IMG/VR virus record: IMGVR_UViG_3300037088_000682
Span: 1 to 64,000 of that record
Origin: a virus
DNA length: 64,000 bases
Strand: one strand, 5' to 3'
In this document: positions 7,137 through 14,536 of the stretch, one piece after another
Layout of the letters: each line of letters starts with the position of its first letter
Position numbering within the stretch: the stretch's first letter is position 1
The notes under the pieces: model-generated
What the model was told of the DNA's origin: nothing
The model's input: only the letters and a program-made list of their open reading frames with translations
Database searches by the model: none
Position numbers and translations under genes: made by a program

Positions 7137-7568
7137 GTGCCAGATATTCTGTGGGTTCCAATTGAACACCAGAGGCTCTTGGGAGGGGGTCTTGGTATCG
7201 TTCATGTATTCGATTGGGCCCAAAAGGTATGGGTATTCTTCACAACATTGTTCCCAGCTGAGAACTCGGCGAAACGACACTCAAGATTCATTGGGCAGTT
7301 CTGGTTAGCTGAGGACAGGCCCAACCAATTCTGGTACCAGGTCAAACCAGCCACCGCCAAGTTGATGTCTGACATGGGTGCTCGTGACAAGCACCTTCTC
7401 TCAGCAATCGCTCCGATACCCGATTGGCCTTCCAACGTGGTCATTCTCTACAACAAAAAGGCGGAGATGGCTGCTTGCCTAGTAGGGTACCCGCCACCGG
7501 TAAGTGATCCCCCTTCCTGGTGGCTTCAAGAGATACCCACTCGATTCGAACGAGAGGATGTTATCTGA
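7137..7568 (+). CDS. C-tagged protein, 143 aa
   Basis: The GTG start is three bases after the upstream stop. The protein is rich in Trp and other aromatics with beta-like segments (I-V-H-V-F-D-W-A-Q-K-V-W-V-F-F), and ends I-P-T-R-F-E-R-E-D-V-I, a canonical C-tag. It overlaps the convergent membrane-protein gene by eight bases. No domain recognised. Confidence 0.8.
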   Translation: MPDILWVPIEHQRLLGGGLGIVHVFDWAQKVWVFFTTLFPAENSAKRHSRFIGQFWLAEDRPNQFWYQVKPATAKLMSDMGARDKHLLSAIAPIPDWPSNVVILYNKKAEMAACLVGYPPPVSDPPSWWLQEIPTRFEREDVI

Positions 7569-8151
7569 ATTCATCCTTCCAAAGTTTGACTAGGTTGTTG
7601 CAGTGTTGGAGATCTTCTGGGGTTGGCTTAGCAAAGTAATTGTTTGAGACATTGAAGCTCTCAAACCCATCGAATGCCCCACTCATCCGTCCAAAGATGA
7701 GGTCCCTTCTCCAGAATAACCCACTCTTTGAGACGAAGTAACCATCGCCCTCTCGAATTACCCTCCCGGCATCAAGTCCAAACTCCTCGAACCACAGACG
7801 ACTCAGCTTCCGACAATACTCTTGATCAGCCTTGAGCTCGTTTACATCGTGAAGTCTCTCGTATTCGAATGGGCTTTCATCATCTACTATAGCTATTTCG
7901 AGCCCACCTCGAAATATTACCCCACCCCGATAAACCTTGTAGTTATCGAGAGTAATCGCCTCAGACGGGGTTTCATCAGACGGGTCATCATCTAGATCAA
8001 GAGGGGGTGGGTACAGCTTTTTCGGAGTCGGAGCTTGACCCAACTCTTTAGCTATCTGAATCCCCTCTTTCAAACCCTTCTTGTGACCGATTAGATAGCC
8101 AAGAAGAAGTGCAACTGCAATGAGGAAACCTATAGTGACAGGTGGAAGCAT
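7561..8151 (-). CDS. Single-span membrane protein
   Basis: The ATG at 8151 sits at the upstream stop and gives M-L-P-P-V-T-I-G-F-L-I-A-V-A-L-L-L-G-Y-L, a membrane helix from residue 5 followed by H-K-K-G-L-K, so the remainder is probably cytoplasmic. The C-terminal domain (about 75-190) alternates strands and helices with Y-R-G-G-V-I-F-R-G-G and ends W-K-D-E-F-R. The longer ORF upstream of this start overlaps another gene and is rejected. Function unknown. Confidence 0.75.
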   Translation of the reverse strand: MLPPVTIGFLIAVALLLGYLIGHKKGLKEGIQIAKELGQAPTPKKLYPPPLDLDDDPSDETPSEAITLDNYKVYRGGVIFRGGLEIAIVDDESPFEYERLHDVNELKADQEYCRKLSRLWFEEFGLDAGRVIREGDGYFVSKSGLFWRRDLIFGRMSGAFDGFESFNVSNNYFAKPTPEDLQHCNNLVKLWKDEFR

Positions 8152-8152
8152 A

Positions 8153-8959
8153 TCACTCCGGCAACTCAAGCATCCAGCTCTCCCAACCCGGGAGCGATAG
8201 GAACAGGTGAAGGCCAAGTAGCTCTTCGGCTGCTGGCACATCCCAATCATGCACACAGATTGGGGAATTCTTGTCAAGATCAAACATTGTCCTGTTACCA
8301 GACTTCTCGGATCGGTTCGGCTTGGTGCGTGAGGTCAAGAGGTAGCGATGGCCAGTGTCCTGCCCGACTGTGATGAACTGATTCGTTCGCCTGAAGTCTT
8401 CCAGCTGCTCTGGATTCAAGAAGGTCTCTAGAACCTTGGTGGCCCTAATCTCAGCCTTCACGAACTCAGGAACAGGACATCCCCTGACGGGTACAGCTAC
8501 CGTGGTAGCAGCCACCACCCTCGCTGGTCTAATGTCGTTCCAGTAATCTTCAATCCTCTCTAGTACAGTAGGGGTAGGTGGAGTCACAGCAGTGGGGTTA
8601 GGCTCTGGCTCGATCTTGTACTCTTGAAGTCGACCGTCTGCCAACTTCACAGCTGACACCTGACCCCGATGGGGTTTCAGTCTAGAGGTGATGTGTCTGG
8701 CAACCTTAGTGAGGGGCGCCTGGAGTCTAACAGTCATCCCGTGTTCTGTTCGACAAATCGATGGAAGAATGCTTGGAAAGGATTCTGGGGTAGCCCAAGG
8801 CTTATGAATCATTCCCCCCTTCAGAGCCTTTCGCCTGAAGGCCTCCATAACCGTCAGTTCCTCGTTCGACAGGCTGAACATCCTCAGAGAGGTCTCGGTT
8901 TGGCTCACTGCCTCTAATTGAATATCCCCGTGAAAACTCGGAATGTACCACGTTATCAT
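8153..8959 (-). CDS. Protein with internal N-tag motif and a conserved C-terminal domain
   Basis: AAGGAG lies ten bases before the ATG at 8959. Near residue 135 the protein has R-I-E-D-Y-W-N-D-I-R-P, the N-tag at an internal position after a proline linker. The C-terminal domain (about 177-260) follows T-G-x-R-Y ... N ... C-V-x-D-x-x-x-P-A-x-x-L-L-G ... W-E, a pattern I associate with small uncharacterised phage and bacterial domains. The first 157 bases overlap the upstream gene in another frame. Confidence 0.75.
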   Translation of the reverse strand: MITWYIPSFHGDIQLEAVSQTETSLRMFSLSNEELTVMEAFRRKALKGGMIHKPWATPESFPSILPSICRTEHGMTVRLQAPLTKVARHITSRLKPHRGQVSAVKLADGRLQEYKIEPEPNPTAVTPPTPTVLERIEDYWNDIRPARVVAATTVAVPVRGCPVPEFVKAEIRATKVLETFLNPEQLEDFRRTNQFITVGQDTGHRYLLTSRTKPNRSEKSGNRTMFDLDKNSPICVHDWDVPAAEELLGLHLFLSLPGWESWMLELPE

Positions 8960-9524
8960 TACTGTTTCTCTCCTTGAGGTTTACGATCAACTGTGCAACC
9001 CTATCATTAATGATTCTGCGACTATCTACGTCGGCTTGATTCATAGTATCCAGGACTGTGATCAAGTCCTTCAACTCTTGTACCCCTGCTGCAGCCAATT
9101 GAGCTCGTTGGTTCTCAATGGTGACTTGGGACAGAGTGTCCATTTGAATACTCAGGTCTCTTTTCTGCTGGCGAGGATCTGTGTGGCGAGGATCTGTGTA
9201 TTGGATGGGTACAGCCATCTCTCCTACAGCACCAGCGTAAATAACACCCCCAGTAGTTCCCCCATAGATCCCCTCATCTTCATTATCGCCCTCAAAGAGG
9301 TTGGCATCATACTTACACTCCTTTCTAGGAACCCTCGGCTTAGCTTCCGCCCGCATCAACGACTGAGCAACCTCACACAAGCTCGCTACAGAAGAGAACC
9401 TAGTCCGTTCACTCGAATCAAGCTTGTCGGCTATGAGCGCCTTGATGGCTTCAAGTGCTGTCTTTAAGTGTCCTTCTTCCTCGACTGGCAGGTGATCGAG
9501 CTTACTAGTTTGTTTCATCATCAT
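8802..9524 (-). CDS. Hypothetical protein with coiled coil
   Basis: The run M-M-M-K at 9524 is taken as the start, because GGTGTA sits upstream at 9545-9540 and inside codons 4-5 of the longer ORF. Residues 15-60 are helical, a Gly/Tyr linker follows, and residues 115-200 look like a coiled coil. The last 157 bases overlap the next gene and read as low-quality Ser/Gly/Glu sequence, so a frameshift into the next frame should be considered. Confidence 0.65.
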   Translation of the reverse strand: MMMKQTSKLDHLPVEEEGHLKTALEAIKALIADKLDSSERTRFSSVASLCEVAQSLMRAEAKPRVPRKECKYDANLFEGDNEDEGIYGGTTGGVIYAGAVGEMAVPIQYTDPRHTDPRQQKRDLSIQMDTLSQVTIENQRAQLAAAGVQELKDLITVLDTMNQADVDSRRIINDRVAQLIVNLKERNSNDNVVHSEFSRGYSIRGSEPNRDLSEDVQPVERGTDGYGGLQAKGSEGGNDS

Positions 9525-9539
9525 GGGGCAGGTACCAAT

Positions 9540-9545
9540 TACACC
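9540..9545 (-). promoter_or_regulatory. GGTGTA promoter-like element
   Basis: Minus strand GGTGTAATT, with 15 bases from GTA to the first of three consecutive ATG codons at 9524. Confidence 0.5.
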
Positions 9546-9574
9546 TGAAAACACAAAGTATCAATCAGAAACTT

Positions 9575-9600
9575 CCCAGGTGGTGTACCTAAATCCTGGG
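9575..9600 (+). repeat. Inverted repeat around a GGTGTA element
   Basis: CCCAGG (9575-9580) and CCTGGG (9595-9600) flank GGTGTA at 9582-9587. The next plus-strand gene starts at 9652, so this would leave a leader of about 60 bases. It is a smaller version of the bracketed promoters at 5.1 and 63.4 kb. Confidence 0.45.
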
Positions 9601-9651
9601 AGTGAAGTCCCTTACCTGCAACCACTAGCGGGTCAGCAATCCGGTTAACCT

Positions 9652-10221
9652 GTGGAAGACGACTTCGAAGATTATTGGGCGACTGTAAGGCCTAATCGGG
9701 AATCGCCGAAGAAGCCCGGTATCGATCTGAAGGCGGAGCTCAGAGAGCACGCCAGCAGGATGACTGAGGCCATGGAGGAGATGACTGGGAGACGGTCTCC
9801 TCCTACTTCCGAGATGCTTGACGACTTTACTGATAGCCTTCGGTTTGCAATTACAGCCCTACCGGCCCCTGAAGCGGATGCTGCCCCCAGACTCTATGTT
9901 GATACCCGTGACCCACCCGAACAAGAACCTGGAGAGGTACCCGTTGGTGGGGTACTGAGATTTTCTTCCGGAGGTGTGACGATAAGTTCAGATGGTGGAT
10001 TGTTGAGTGTTTCTCCTGGTGGTAGTAGTGAAGGGTTGGCTGGGATTAGACTACCCCAAATCTCTGGTAACTCAGACTTCAATCTTCAAGATCGATTTGA
10101 GATTATCCTTCGAGAGCAAGCAAACCTGCTAGGTAGGGTTCTTGTACTAGAGCAAGAAAACCGAGAACAAAGGGCCCACATTGCTTCTGTTGAATCAGTT
10201 GTTAGGAACCAAAGAAGATGA
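9652..10221 (+). CDS. N-tag protein with coiled coil, 189 aa
   Basis: The GTG start gives M-E-D-D-F-E-D-Y-W-A-T-V-R-P, an N-tag. A helical part (25-75) is followed by a Gly/Ser-rich beta-like segment (105-135) and a C-terminal coiled coil (145-189) ending R-N-Q-R-R. ATGA overlap couples it to the next gene. The layout (peptide tag, linker, coiled coil) suggests an assembly protein; this is inference. Confidence 0.78.
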   Translation: MEDDFEDYWATVRPNRESPKKPGIDLKAELREHASRMTEAMEEMTGRRSPPTSEMLDDFTDSLRFAITALPAPEADAAPRLYVDTRDPPEQEPGEVPVGGVLRFSSGGVTISSDGGLLSVSPGGSSEGLAGIRLPQISGNSDFNLQDRFEIILREQANLLGRVLVLEQENREQRAHIASVESVVRNQRR

Positions 10222-10433
10222 GTGACAATCGATGGCCTAGGATTTTTGGCCCCGTTGACTGTTTTGGTGGGGTAGCTACTGAATATGTCCCAGGCCCTGA
10301 GGGTCTTAGGCGAGGGGCTACCGCTTGCAAGCATGGTGAAGGTGAGTGTATTATCTGCGGAACTACCAATCACCGAGATACAAAACACACGACAGTCAAT
10401 GGGAAGGGTAAGGTCGGAAACATCCCCCGATAG
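10218..10433 (+). CDS. Small zinc-ribbon-like protein, 71 aa
   Basis: The C-terminal half has C-K-H-G-E-G-E-C-I-I-C-G-T-T-N-H with further His residues, enough ligands for one zinc ion. The start overlaps the upstream stop (ATGA). It precedes the sigma factor gene, separated from it by a hairpin. Function unknown. Confidence 0.75.
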   Translation: MSDNRWPRIFGPVDCFGGVATEYVPGPEGLRRGATACKHGEGECIICGTTNHRDTKHTTVNGKGKVGNIPR

Positions 10434-10484
10434 TTTGCTTATACACTTCACCTGATCTTCTTCTATGAAGTGTAAGTAGCAAAC
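10433..10484 (+). promoter_or_regulatory. Long inverted repeat upstream of the sigma factor gene
   Basis: GTTTGCT-TA-TACACTTCA pairs with TGAAGTGTA-AGT-AGCAAAC across a 15-base loop, giving a stem of about 16 bp. It fills the gap to the ATG at 10490, leaving five bases and no Shine-Dalgarno sequence. The right arm holds AGTGTAAG, a variant promoter motif. It could be a terminator for the upstream gene, an operator, or an RNA structure controlling sigma translation. Confidence 0.65.
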
Positions 10485-10489
10485 CCCTC

Positions 10490-11347
10490 ATGTTCCCAAT
10501 TGACAATAGTATAGCAGCCTACATCACTCGCGTGAGGTCTCTTCCGATACTCTCACGCGAGGAAGAGGTACGTTTATGCAAGGCCTGGAGGGACAACCAG
10601 GATTACTCAGCCAGGGATCAGATCCTTCAGGCTAACTTACGCCATGCTTCAGCGGTCGCCCTTCAGTTCCGTCGGTACCCCATCCCTTTGGAAGATCTGC
10701 TCTCAGAAGCCAACCTGGGGCTCATGAAAGCCATTGATAGCCACTACGACCCCGACAGTGGAAACAGGTTCATCACTTTTGCCGTCTATTGGATTCGAGC
10801 TTACGTATTTCGGTATATCATCAAGTGTCAGAATGAGTCCAATACCGTGGCAGACTTCAGATCCAGGGACTACTTCAAGTTTCAAAAGGAGAAGGTCAAA
10901 GCCTACAATAGGTATCGATCCAGAGAAGAGGTCGAGCAGGCTTTAGTTGAGAGTATGGGTATGCCATTGGACAAGGTTCAAAAGTTAATGATGGCTACGG
11001 AAGGTAGAGATCTGTCCTTGGCGGTGGATATCCACGGGGATCGCGGTGGGGATCCCGTAGAATTAGTGGAGACCCTCGTATCGGATTCCCAGAGTCAAGA
11101 CGAGTACCTCGACGATACCAATCGTCAGAATCGATATAGAGCGGCGGTACAGAAGGCCTTGAAGGATCTGTCCCCTCGGGAACTCATTATTGTGAAAGAT
11201 CGCCTGATGCAGGATCCGGAGTCAGCCAAAACCCTTAAGGAAATCGGAGAGAAATTCGGAGTGTCCAGGGAAAGGACCCGTCAATTGGAGGTTAAAGCTG
11301 TTAAAAAACTCAGACTTAGGCTTGAATCGTTGAGGGGTTCAGTGTAA
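10490..11347 (+). CDS. RNA polymerase sigma factor, RpoH/sigma-70 class
   Basis: The 285-residue protein has region 1.2-2 (I-A-A-Y-I-T-R-V through L-G-L-M-K-A-I-D, F-I-T-F-A-V-Y-W-I-R-A-Y-V), a short linker, and region 4 (L-S-P-R-E-L-I-I-V-K, I-G-E-K-F-G-V-S-R-E-R-T-R-Q-L-E). Lacking region 1.1 and having little of region 3, it is closest in layout to heat-shock-type factors of about 285-300 residues. It would redirect polymerase to phage promoters, plausibly the GGTGTA family. Its stop overlaps the next gene's ATG. Confidence 0.95.
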   Translation: MFPIDNSIAAYITRVRSLPILSREEEVRLCKAWRDNQDYSARDQILQANLRHASAVALQFRRYPIPLEDLLSEANLGLMKAIDSHYDPDSGNRFITFAVYWIRAYVFRYIIKCQNESNTVADFRSRDYFKFQKEKVKAYNRYRSREEVEQALVESMGMPLDKVQKLMMATEGRDLSLAVDIHGDRGGDPVELVETLVSDSQSQDEYLDDTNRQNRYRAAVQKALKDLSPRELIIVKDRLMQDPESAKTLKEIGEKFGVSRERTRQLEVKAVKKLRLRLESLRGSV

Positions 11348-11634
11348 TGTTTCACTCAATGGATCACGCCCCTAAAGAAGCCTGGCTGAATACCACAGAA
11401 GGGAAAGCTTGGTTGGAGTACGCCTTTCGAAGGAATGAGGCCGGTAAGTTCACTAGTCTTACCATCATAATGGTACTTTTCGTTTTTGGTATGCGTATTT
11501 ACGATGTTCCTTTGGGTCAAATTCTACTCACTCTCCTTCTGTGGATCCCCACGATGACCGCCATTAAGAGCATTTCTTATGTCAATGCCAAAGAGCGGCT
11601 GGAGGATATTCGGAAGAAGCTCTCCAAAGGGTAA
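11347..11634 (+). CDS. Two-span membrane protein, 95 aa
   Basis: Two hydrophobic segments (about 37-52 and 56-72) follow a polar, charged N-terminus, and a Lys/Arg-rich tail ends K-K-L-S-K-G, so both ends are probably cytoplasmic. The ATG overlaps the sigma stop (TAATG), suggesting coupled expression; an anti-sigma or membrane-anchoring role is only a guess. Confidence 0.75.
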   Translation: MFHSMDHAPKEAWLNTTEGKAWLEYAFRRNEAGKFTSLTIIMVLFVFGMRIYDVPLGQILLTLLLWIPTMTAIKSISYVNAKERLEDIRKKLSKG

Positions 11635-11662
11635 CTAATATCCTTTACTAATATGGGTTTTT

Positions 11663-11668
11663 GGTGTA
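11663..11668 (+). promoter_or_regulatory. GGTGTA promoter-like element
   Basis: TTGGTGTATCAGGGGTGA precedes the ATG at 11679, ten bases after GTA. Confidence 0.6.
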
Positions 11669-11678
11669 TCAGGGGTGA

Positions 11679-12152
11679 ATGGGCTCTAAAAAAGATGAAC
11701 AGGCGGAAGAACTAGCAGCAACGATCAAGGCCCTACGGGAGATGAAGCCAATAAGCGTCCCTCTCGATGGTTCAAAAAGCATGCACCATATACTGGATAG
11801 TGTGAAGAACTCTTTCTTAGGAGGCCTTCGGTATGTTCTCGATGTGTCTTGGAACAGTTCCATCGAGGCACTTATCATTGCTCAGAACTCTGAGAGACAA
11901 GGTGACTTCGAACGTCACGTAGCTAACAACCTTGAGGAGGTTAAGGAGTGGCTACAGCGGGGAACCAAGGTTGAAGATCTCAGGAACTTCGTGCGAGTCA
12001 AGGCTGAAAACCTGAGTTTGAAAAACGAGATAGAGGAGCTGAGGTCAGAGTTAGGCCAACTTAAGCGGTCTAACGGTGATTCAGAATCTCCCTACTACTG
12101 TGGGCCTCGAATGATAATGATGAATCCCTTCATGGGCGGTCGTCGCTGGTAG
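11679..12152 (+). CDS. Coiled-coil protein, 157 aa
   Basis: Residues 5-25 and 95-135 are heptad-rich helices (L-K-N-E-I-E-E-L-R-S-E-L-G-Q-L-K). The C-terminus is Tyr/Gly/Met-rich and ends M-G-G-R-R-W. The GGTGTA element fixes the ATG. No family recognised; oligomerisation is likely. Confidence 0.75.
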   Translation: MGSKKDEQAEELAATIKALREMKPISVPLDGSKSMHHILDSVKNSFLGGLRYVLDVSWNSSIEALIIAQNSERQGDFERHVANNLEEVKEWLQRGTKVEDLRNFVRVKAENLSLKNEIEELRSELGQLKRSNGDSESPYYCGPRMIMMNPFMGGRRW

Positions 12153-12166
12153 TGTAAACTATTCCA

Positions 12167-12475
12167 GTGCCCGCCCGAGACATCTCCGACCTAGCTCAGG
12201 ACATGATTGACACCCTCGTGGGGGAGGGTGTCGACTTTGAGGCTGCCTGTGATGCTGCCGAGAACTCGTTGTCTGAACTCCTGAACCCAGTGTACTCCAG
12301 GATGTTTAATGAGTACATCGAGATTCAGACCAATTGTGAGAATGCAGCGGCCACGGTCACCGACAGAATACGGGAACAACGGGGGCAGCCGCAGCAAGAT
12401 CCCGAGCCTCCACAAACTTCTGATGAGCAGGAAGTTGTACGACGTTCTAGGTTCGAAAGGGATGAGGTTGTTTGA
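12167..12475 (+). CDS. C-tagged protein, 102 aa
   Basis: TAGTGTAAACTATTCCA leads into a GTG start ten bases after GTA, a leaderless arrangement with a GTG codon. The protein is helical (about 5-65), then proline/glutamine-rich, and ends S-R-F-E-R-D-E-V-V. Its TGA overlaps the next ATG. Confidence 0.8.
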   Translation: MPARDISDLAQDMIDTLVGEGVDFEAACDAAENSLSELLNPVYSRMFNEYIEIQTNCENAAATVTDRIREQRGQPQQDPEPPQTSDEQEVVRRSRFERDEVV

Positions 12476-12678
12476 TGCAAAATGAACCCAAGTACACTTG
12501 CCCTAAGTGCGGCGGTCATGAGTACGGGTCTTCTAAGAATCTTGATGGCACGCAGACTCGCCACTGCCATGGTTGGATACCCAACAGCAAAGATCCCTGT
12601 CTCTTCCATTGGCCTGAAAGTGAAGACCGGCATTACATAGCCGAAGAGCTCACTGAAGTTGAAGAGGTTGTCGAGTGA
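12475..12678 (+). CDS. Small zinc-finger protein, 67 aa
   Basis: C-P-K-C-G-G-H near the start and H-C-H-G-W further on provide zinc ligands, and the tail is acidic. The ATG in TGATG overlaps the upstream stop. The next gene overlaps by GTGA. Probably a small nucleic-acid-associated zinc ribbon; no specific role is evident. Confidence 0.75.
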   Translation: MQNEPKYTCPKCGGHEYGSSKNLDGTQTRHCHGWIPNSKDPCLFHWPESEDRHYIAEELTEVEEVVE

Positions 12679-13037
12679 GAACTCTCAAGGAAATCTTCGA
12701 AAAAGAACAAGACTTCGATGTCGCTATGTACGAGCTCGGGACGATGCTCGGGTTCTGGCCTGAAGTCGATTGGCAGAACCGCGAGAGCTGGCTTCAGTAC
12801 AACGAGAGGAAGTGGATCTTCTGGAGTAATAACCCGGTCGGCAACCACCTCTCGAAGATGCTTGAAGAACTCGTAGGGATGGGAGCACTCATCAAATGTG
12901 GGAAAGATGAGTTGGGGGTCAAGTACAACGAGTTATTCATACCGGATGCAGTAGGCCCCTCTGAGGATTCAGAAGAGGAAACCGGGTTCGTCGACCAGGA
13001 AGCGGGTTCTCACATCATACCCAAGGTGAAGAGCTAG
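12675..13037 (+). CDS. Hypothetical protein, 120 aa
   Basis: GTG start overlapping the upstream stop (GTGA). Residues 5-75 look helical with many Trp residues and an M-L-E-E-L-V-G-M-G-A-L-I helix, like a small winged-helix-type fold; the C-terminal third is acidic. It ends convergently with the next gene, overlapping by four bases. Confidence 0.7.
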   Translation: MRTLKEIFEKEQDFDVAMYELGTMLGFWPEVDWQNRESWLQYNERKWIFWSNNPVGNHLSKMLEELVGMGALIKCGKDELGVKYNELFIPDAVGPSEDSEEETGFVDQEAGSHIIPKVKS

Positions 13038-13307
13038 ATCACCTCATCTCGTTCAAATCTAGAAGGCGTTTCTGGGGGCTTGATCTCTGGAGCCTCGGAG
13101 AACCCATTTCATCTCGAGAATCCATTTCGTTAGCTTGGCCCTAACTTCCGGGCCACTCAAATGCGCTATATGATTGACTGATAGACTACAGTTACCTAAG
13201 TGTAAGGTAACATCAGGGCACCCATCATGGGCTCGAACTAGGGAAGCCCTCACTTGTAGCTTTTGGGTGTGTTCGAACTCCCCAGTGAACGGGTCTATGG
13301 CCACCAA
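13034..13307 (-). CDS. C-tagged protein interrupted by a +1 frameshift
   Basis: The frame starting with TTG at 13307 (V-A-I-D-P-F-T-G-E-F-E-H) reads to I-L-E-M near 13110 and then into a short run ending at 13059. In the +1 frame from about 13108 the sequence continues N-G-F-S-E-A-P-E-I-K and ends P-S-R-F-E-R-D-E-V-I at 13034. A single extra base in ATGAAATGG would explain the split. A hairpin lies just before the start codon. The core reads as a small beta sandwich, function unknown. Confidence 0.65.
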
Positions 13308-13325
13308 GGGATGCTACCGCATCCC
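13308..13325. repeat. Small hairpin before the 13.3 kb gene
   Basis: GGGATGC-TACC-GCATCCC is a perfect seven-base-pair stem immediately upstream of the TTG/GTG start of the minus-strand gene, where it could hide the start region. Confidence 0.45.
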
Positions 13326-13411
13326 GACAGGTTACTCAACCACTTTCTGAACCAATGGCCGCCATTTACCTGGAACTCTTTGGCTACTTGGGGTATTGAT
13401 CTTCACTCGGA

Positions 13412-13929
13412 ATGCCCTTTCGATCCCTCGACGACCTAATCACGGACATCACGGATACCATGCTAGAAGTGGCGGACTCTAGCAACGATCCCATTGTTGC
13501 TTATGAGAACTTACTGGAAAGCCTACCCCGCATCATCCGCTTGTTAATCGATGGGGTACTGGTCAATTCAGGTGATTCAGTAAAGATATCTCTAGTTAAC
13601 GGTCTAGCAACTAGGGTGCGAAGTCAGATAATGACTCGTATCAGGGTTCCTGCAGAAAGACATACTCTGGTTGACCCAGCCACCCTAACGGTTCCACTAC
13701 GAAATCGTCACCACTGGATTCGTAACATGGGACAGACGACTCTTTGCACCTGTGGCTACTGCTCCCTTGAGATTGAAGAAGGGGAGGTAACTAACCTGAG
13801 AGACAATCCCTGTCCGGGAAGACGTATTGATTACGCCCCCGAGATTGAGATAAGTTCCAAGTCAAAAAGAACACGGGTGTGCCAGAACCTGTCCGACCCA
13901 CCCGCTTCGAACGAGAAGAACCGATCTAG
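13412..13929 (+). CDS. C-tagged protein interrupted by a -1 frameshift at an A-run
   Basis: The start frame reads a helical domain (5-75) and a cysteine cluster C-T-C-G-Y-C (about 110-115). At the run of five A (13864-13868) the -1 frame takes over and ends V-R-P-T-R-F-E-R-E-E-P-I at 13929, two bases before the convergent neighbour's stop. The in-frame extension to 14008 would run deep into that neighbour and reads as junk. One missing A or ribosomal slippage explains it. Confidence 0.7.
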
Positions 13930-13931
13930 TC

Positions 13932-14165
13932 TCACTCCTTCTTGTCGGGAGCGCCCTCCAGCCGCCGGATGCTCTCGAGAGCATCCTCCTCATTGTCGAC
14001 GGTCTTAAGGATAGCCCCAGTGACGATCTCCACAGCAACATGAACCTTGTAGTTGGTCTTCCGTTCGAGAAGATCCAGAAGCTTGGCCAAGGTGGGGTCG
14101 GTAATCGCCCCCTTCTCCTCGACGGTTCTCACAATCTCATCTGCACTTGAACGAGTTCCAGCCAT
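13932..14165 (-). CDS. Small helical protein, 77 aa
   Basis: AGGAG precedes the ATG by six bases, a normal Shine-Dalgarno start. The protein has an N-terminal helix, a strand Y-K-V-H-V-A-V-E-I-V, and ends G-A-P-D-K-K-E. No family recognised. It is last in the minus-strand run coming from 14.9 kb. Confidence 0.72.
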   Translation of the reverse strand: MAGTRSSADEIVRTVEEKGAITDPTLAKLLDLLERKTNYKVHVAVEIVTGAILKTVDNEEDALESIRRLEGAPDKKE

Positions 14166-14177
14166 AGTTCTCCTGTG

Positions 14178-14432
14178 TTAGCGGGTTGAAAGAAGTGTCC
14201 AGGTGCTTCCAAGATTGCAAACCCGGTACAGCTTGTAGTGGGGGCCGCCGAAGGGCGGCTGGGTGTGATCGTGGATCTGCATCAACTCACAATCCTGAGT
14301 CTCGAAGCTGTAGTAGGATGGATCTCCCCTGTGAGAGCAGCCAACCTGTTGTAGGAGAACCCCTACTGTGAAAGCCCCGATGAGGGCCAGTGTTTTGAAG
14401 GTCTTGTTAGGCATTTTCATCGGAGCTTTCAC
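14178..14432 (-). CDS. Putative small lipoprotein or exported protein
   Basis: The GTG at 14432 overlaps the upstream stop (GTGA). After K-M-P-N-K-T-F-K comes a hydrophobic stretch ending L-Q-Q-V-G-C-S-H. The Cys could be lipidated, although Gln at -3 is unusual for a lipobox. The mature part has two more Cys and no recognised domain. An inverted repeat covers its start. Confidence 0.65.
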   Translation of the reverse strand: MKAPMKMPNKTFKTLALIGAFTVGVLLQQVGCSHRGDPSYYSFETQDCELMQIHDHTQPPFGGPHYKLYRVCNLGSTWTLLSTR

Positions 14433-14435
14433 AGT
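14365..14435. repeat. 19-bp imperfect inverted repeat across a gene start
   Basis: The arm at 14365-14383 and the arm at 14417-14435 match at 18 of 19 positions. The repeat includes the start of the lipoprotein gene and codons for its hydrophobic segment, so both strands can be read as M-K-A-P-M and G-A-F-T-V. Confidence 0.65.
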
Positions 14436-14536
14436 TTGGGTTCCAGAAAGTCATTCATGTCGGCGGAGGCCCAGAGTCCGCCGGGGCCCGCCCAAACCAC
14501 CGGCGCGAGTCTCTCAAGTTCGGTTGGGGTCGGCAT
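14429..14536 (-). CDS. 35-residue overlapping small protein
   Basis: The ATG overlaps the TAA of the upstream gene (TAATG) and the TGA overlaps the GTG of the next gene (GTGA), so this ORF sits in a tightly coupled run. The peptide starts M-P-T-P-T-E-L-E-R-L and ends L-E-P-K-L, with a Gly/Trp-rich middle. Support is context only. Confidence 0.6.
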   Translation of the reverse strand: MPTPTELERLAPVVWAGPGGLWASADMNDFLEPKL

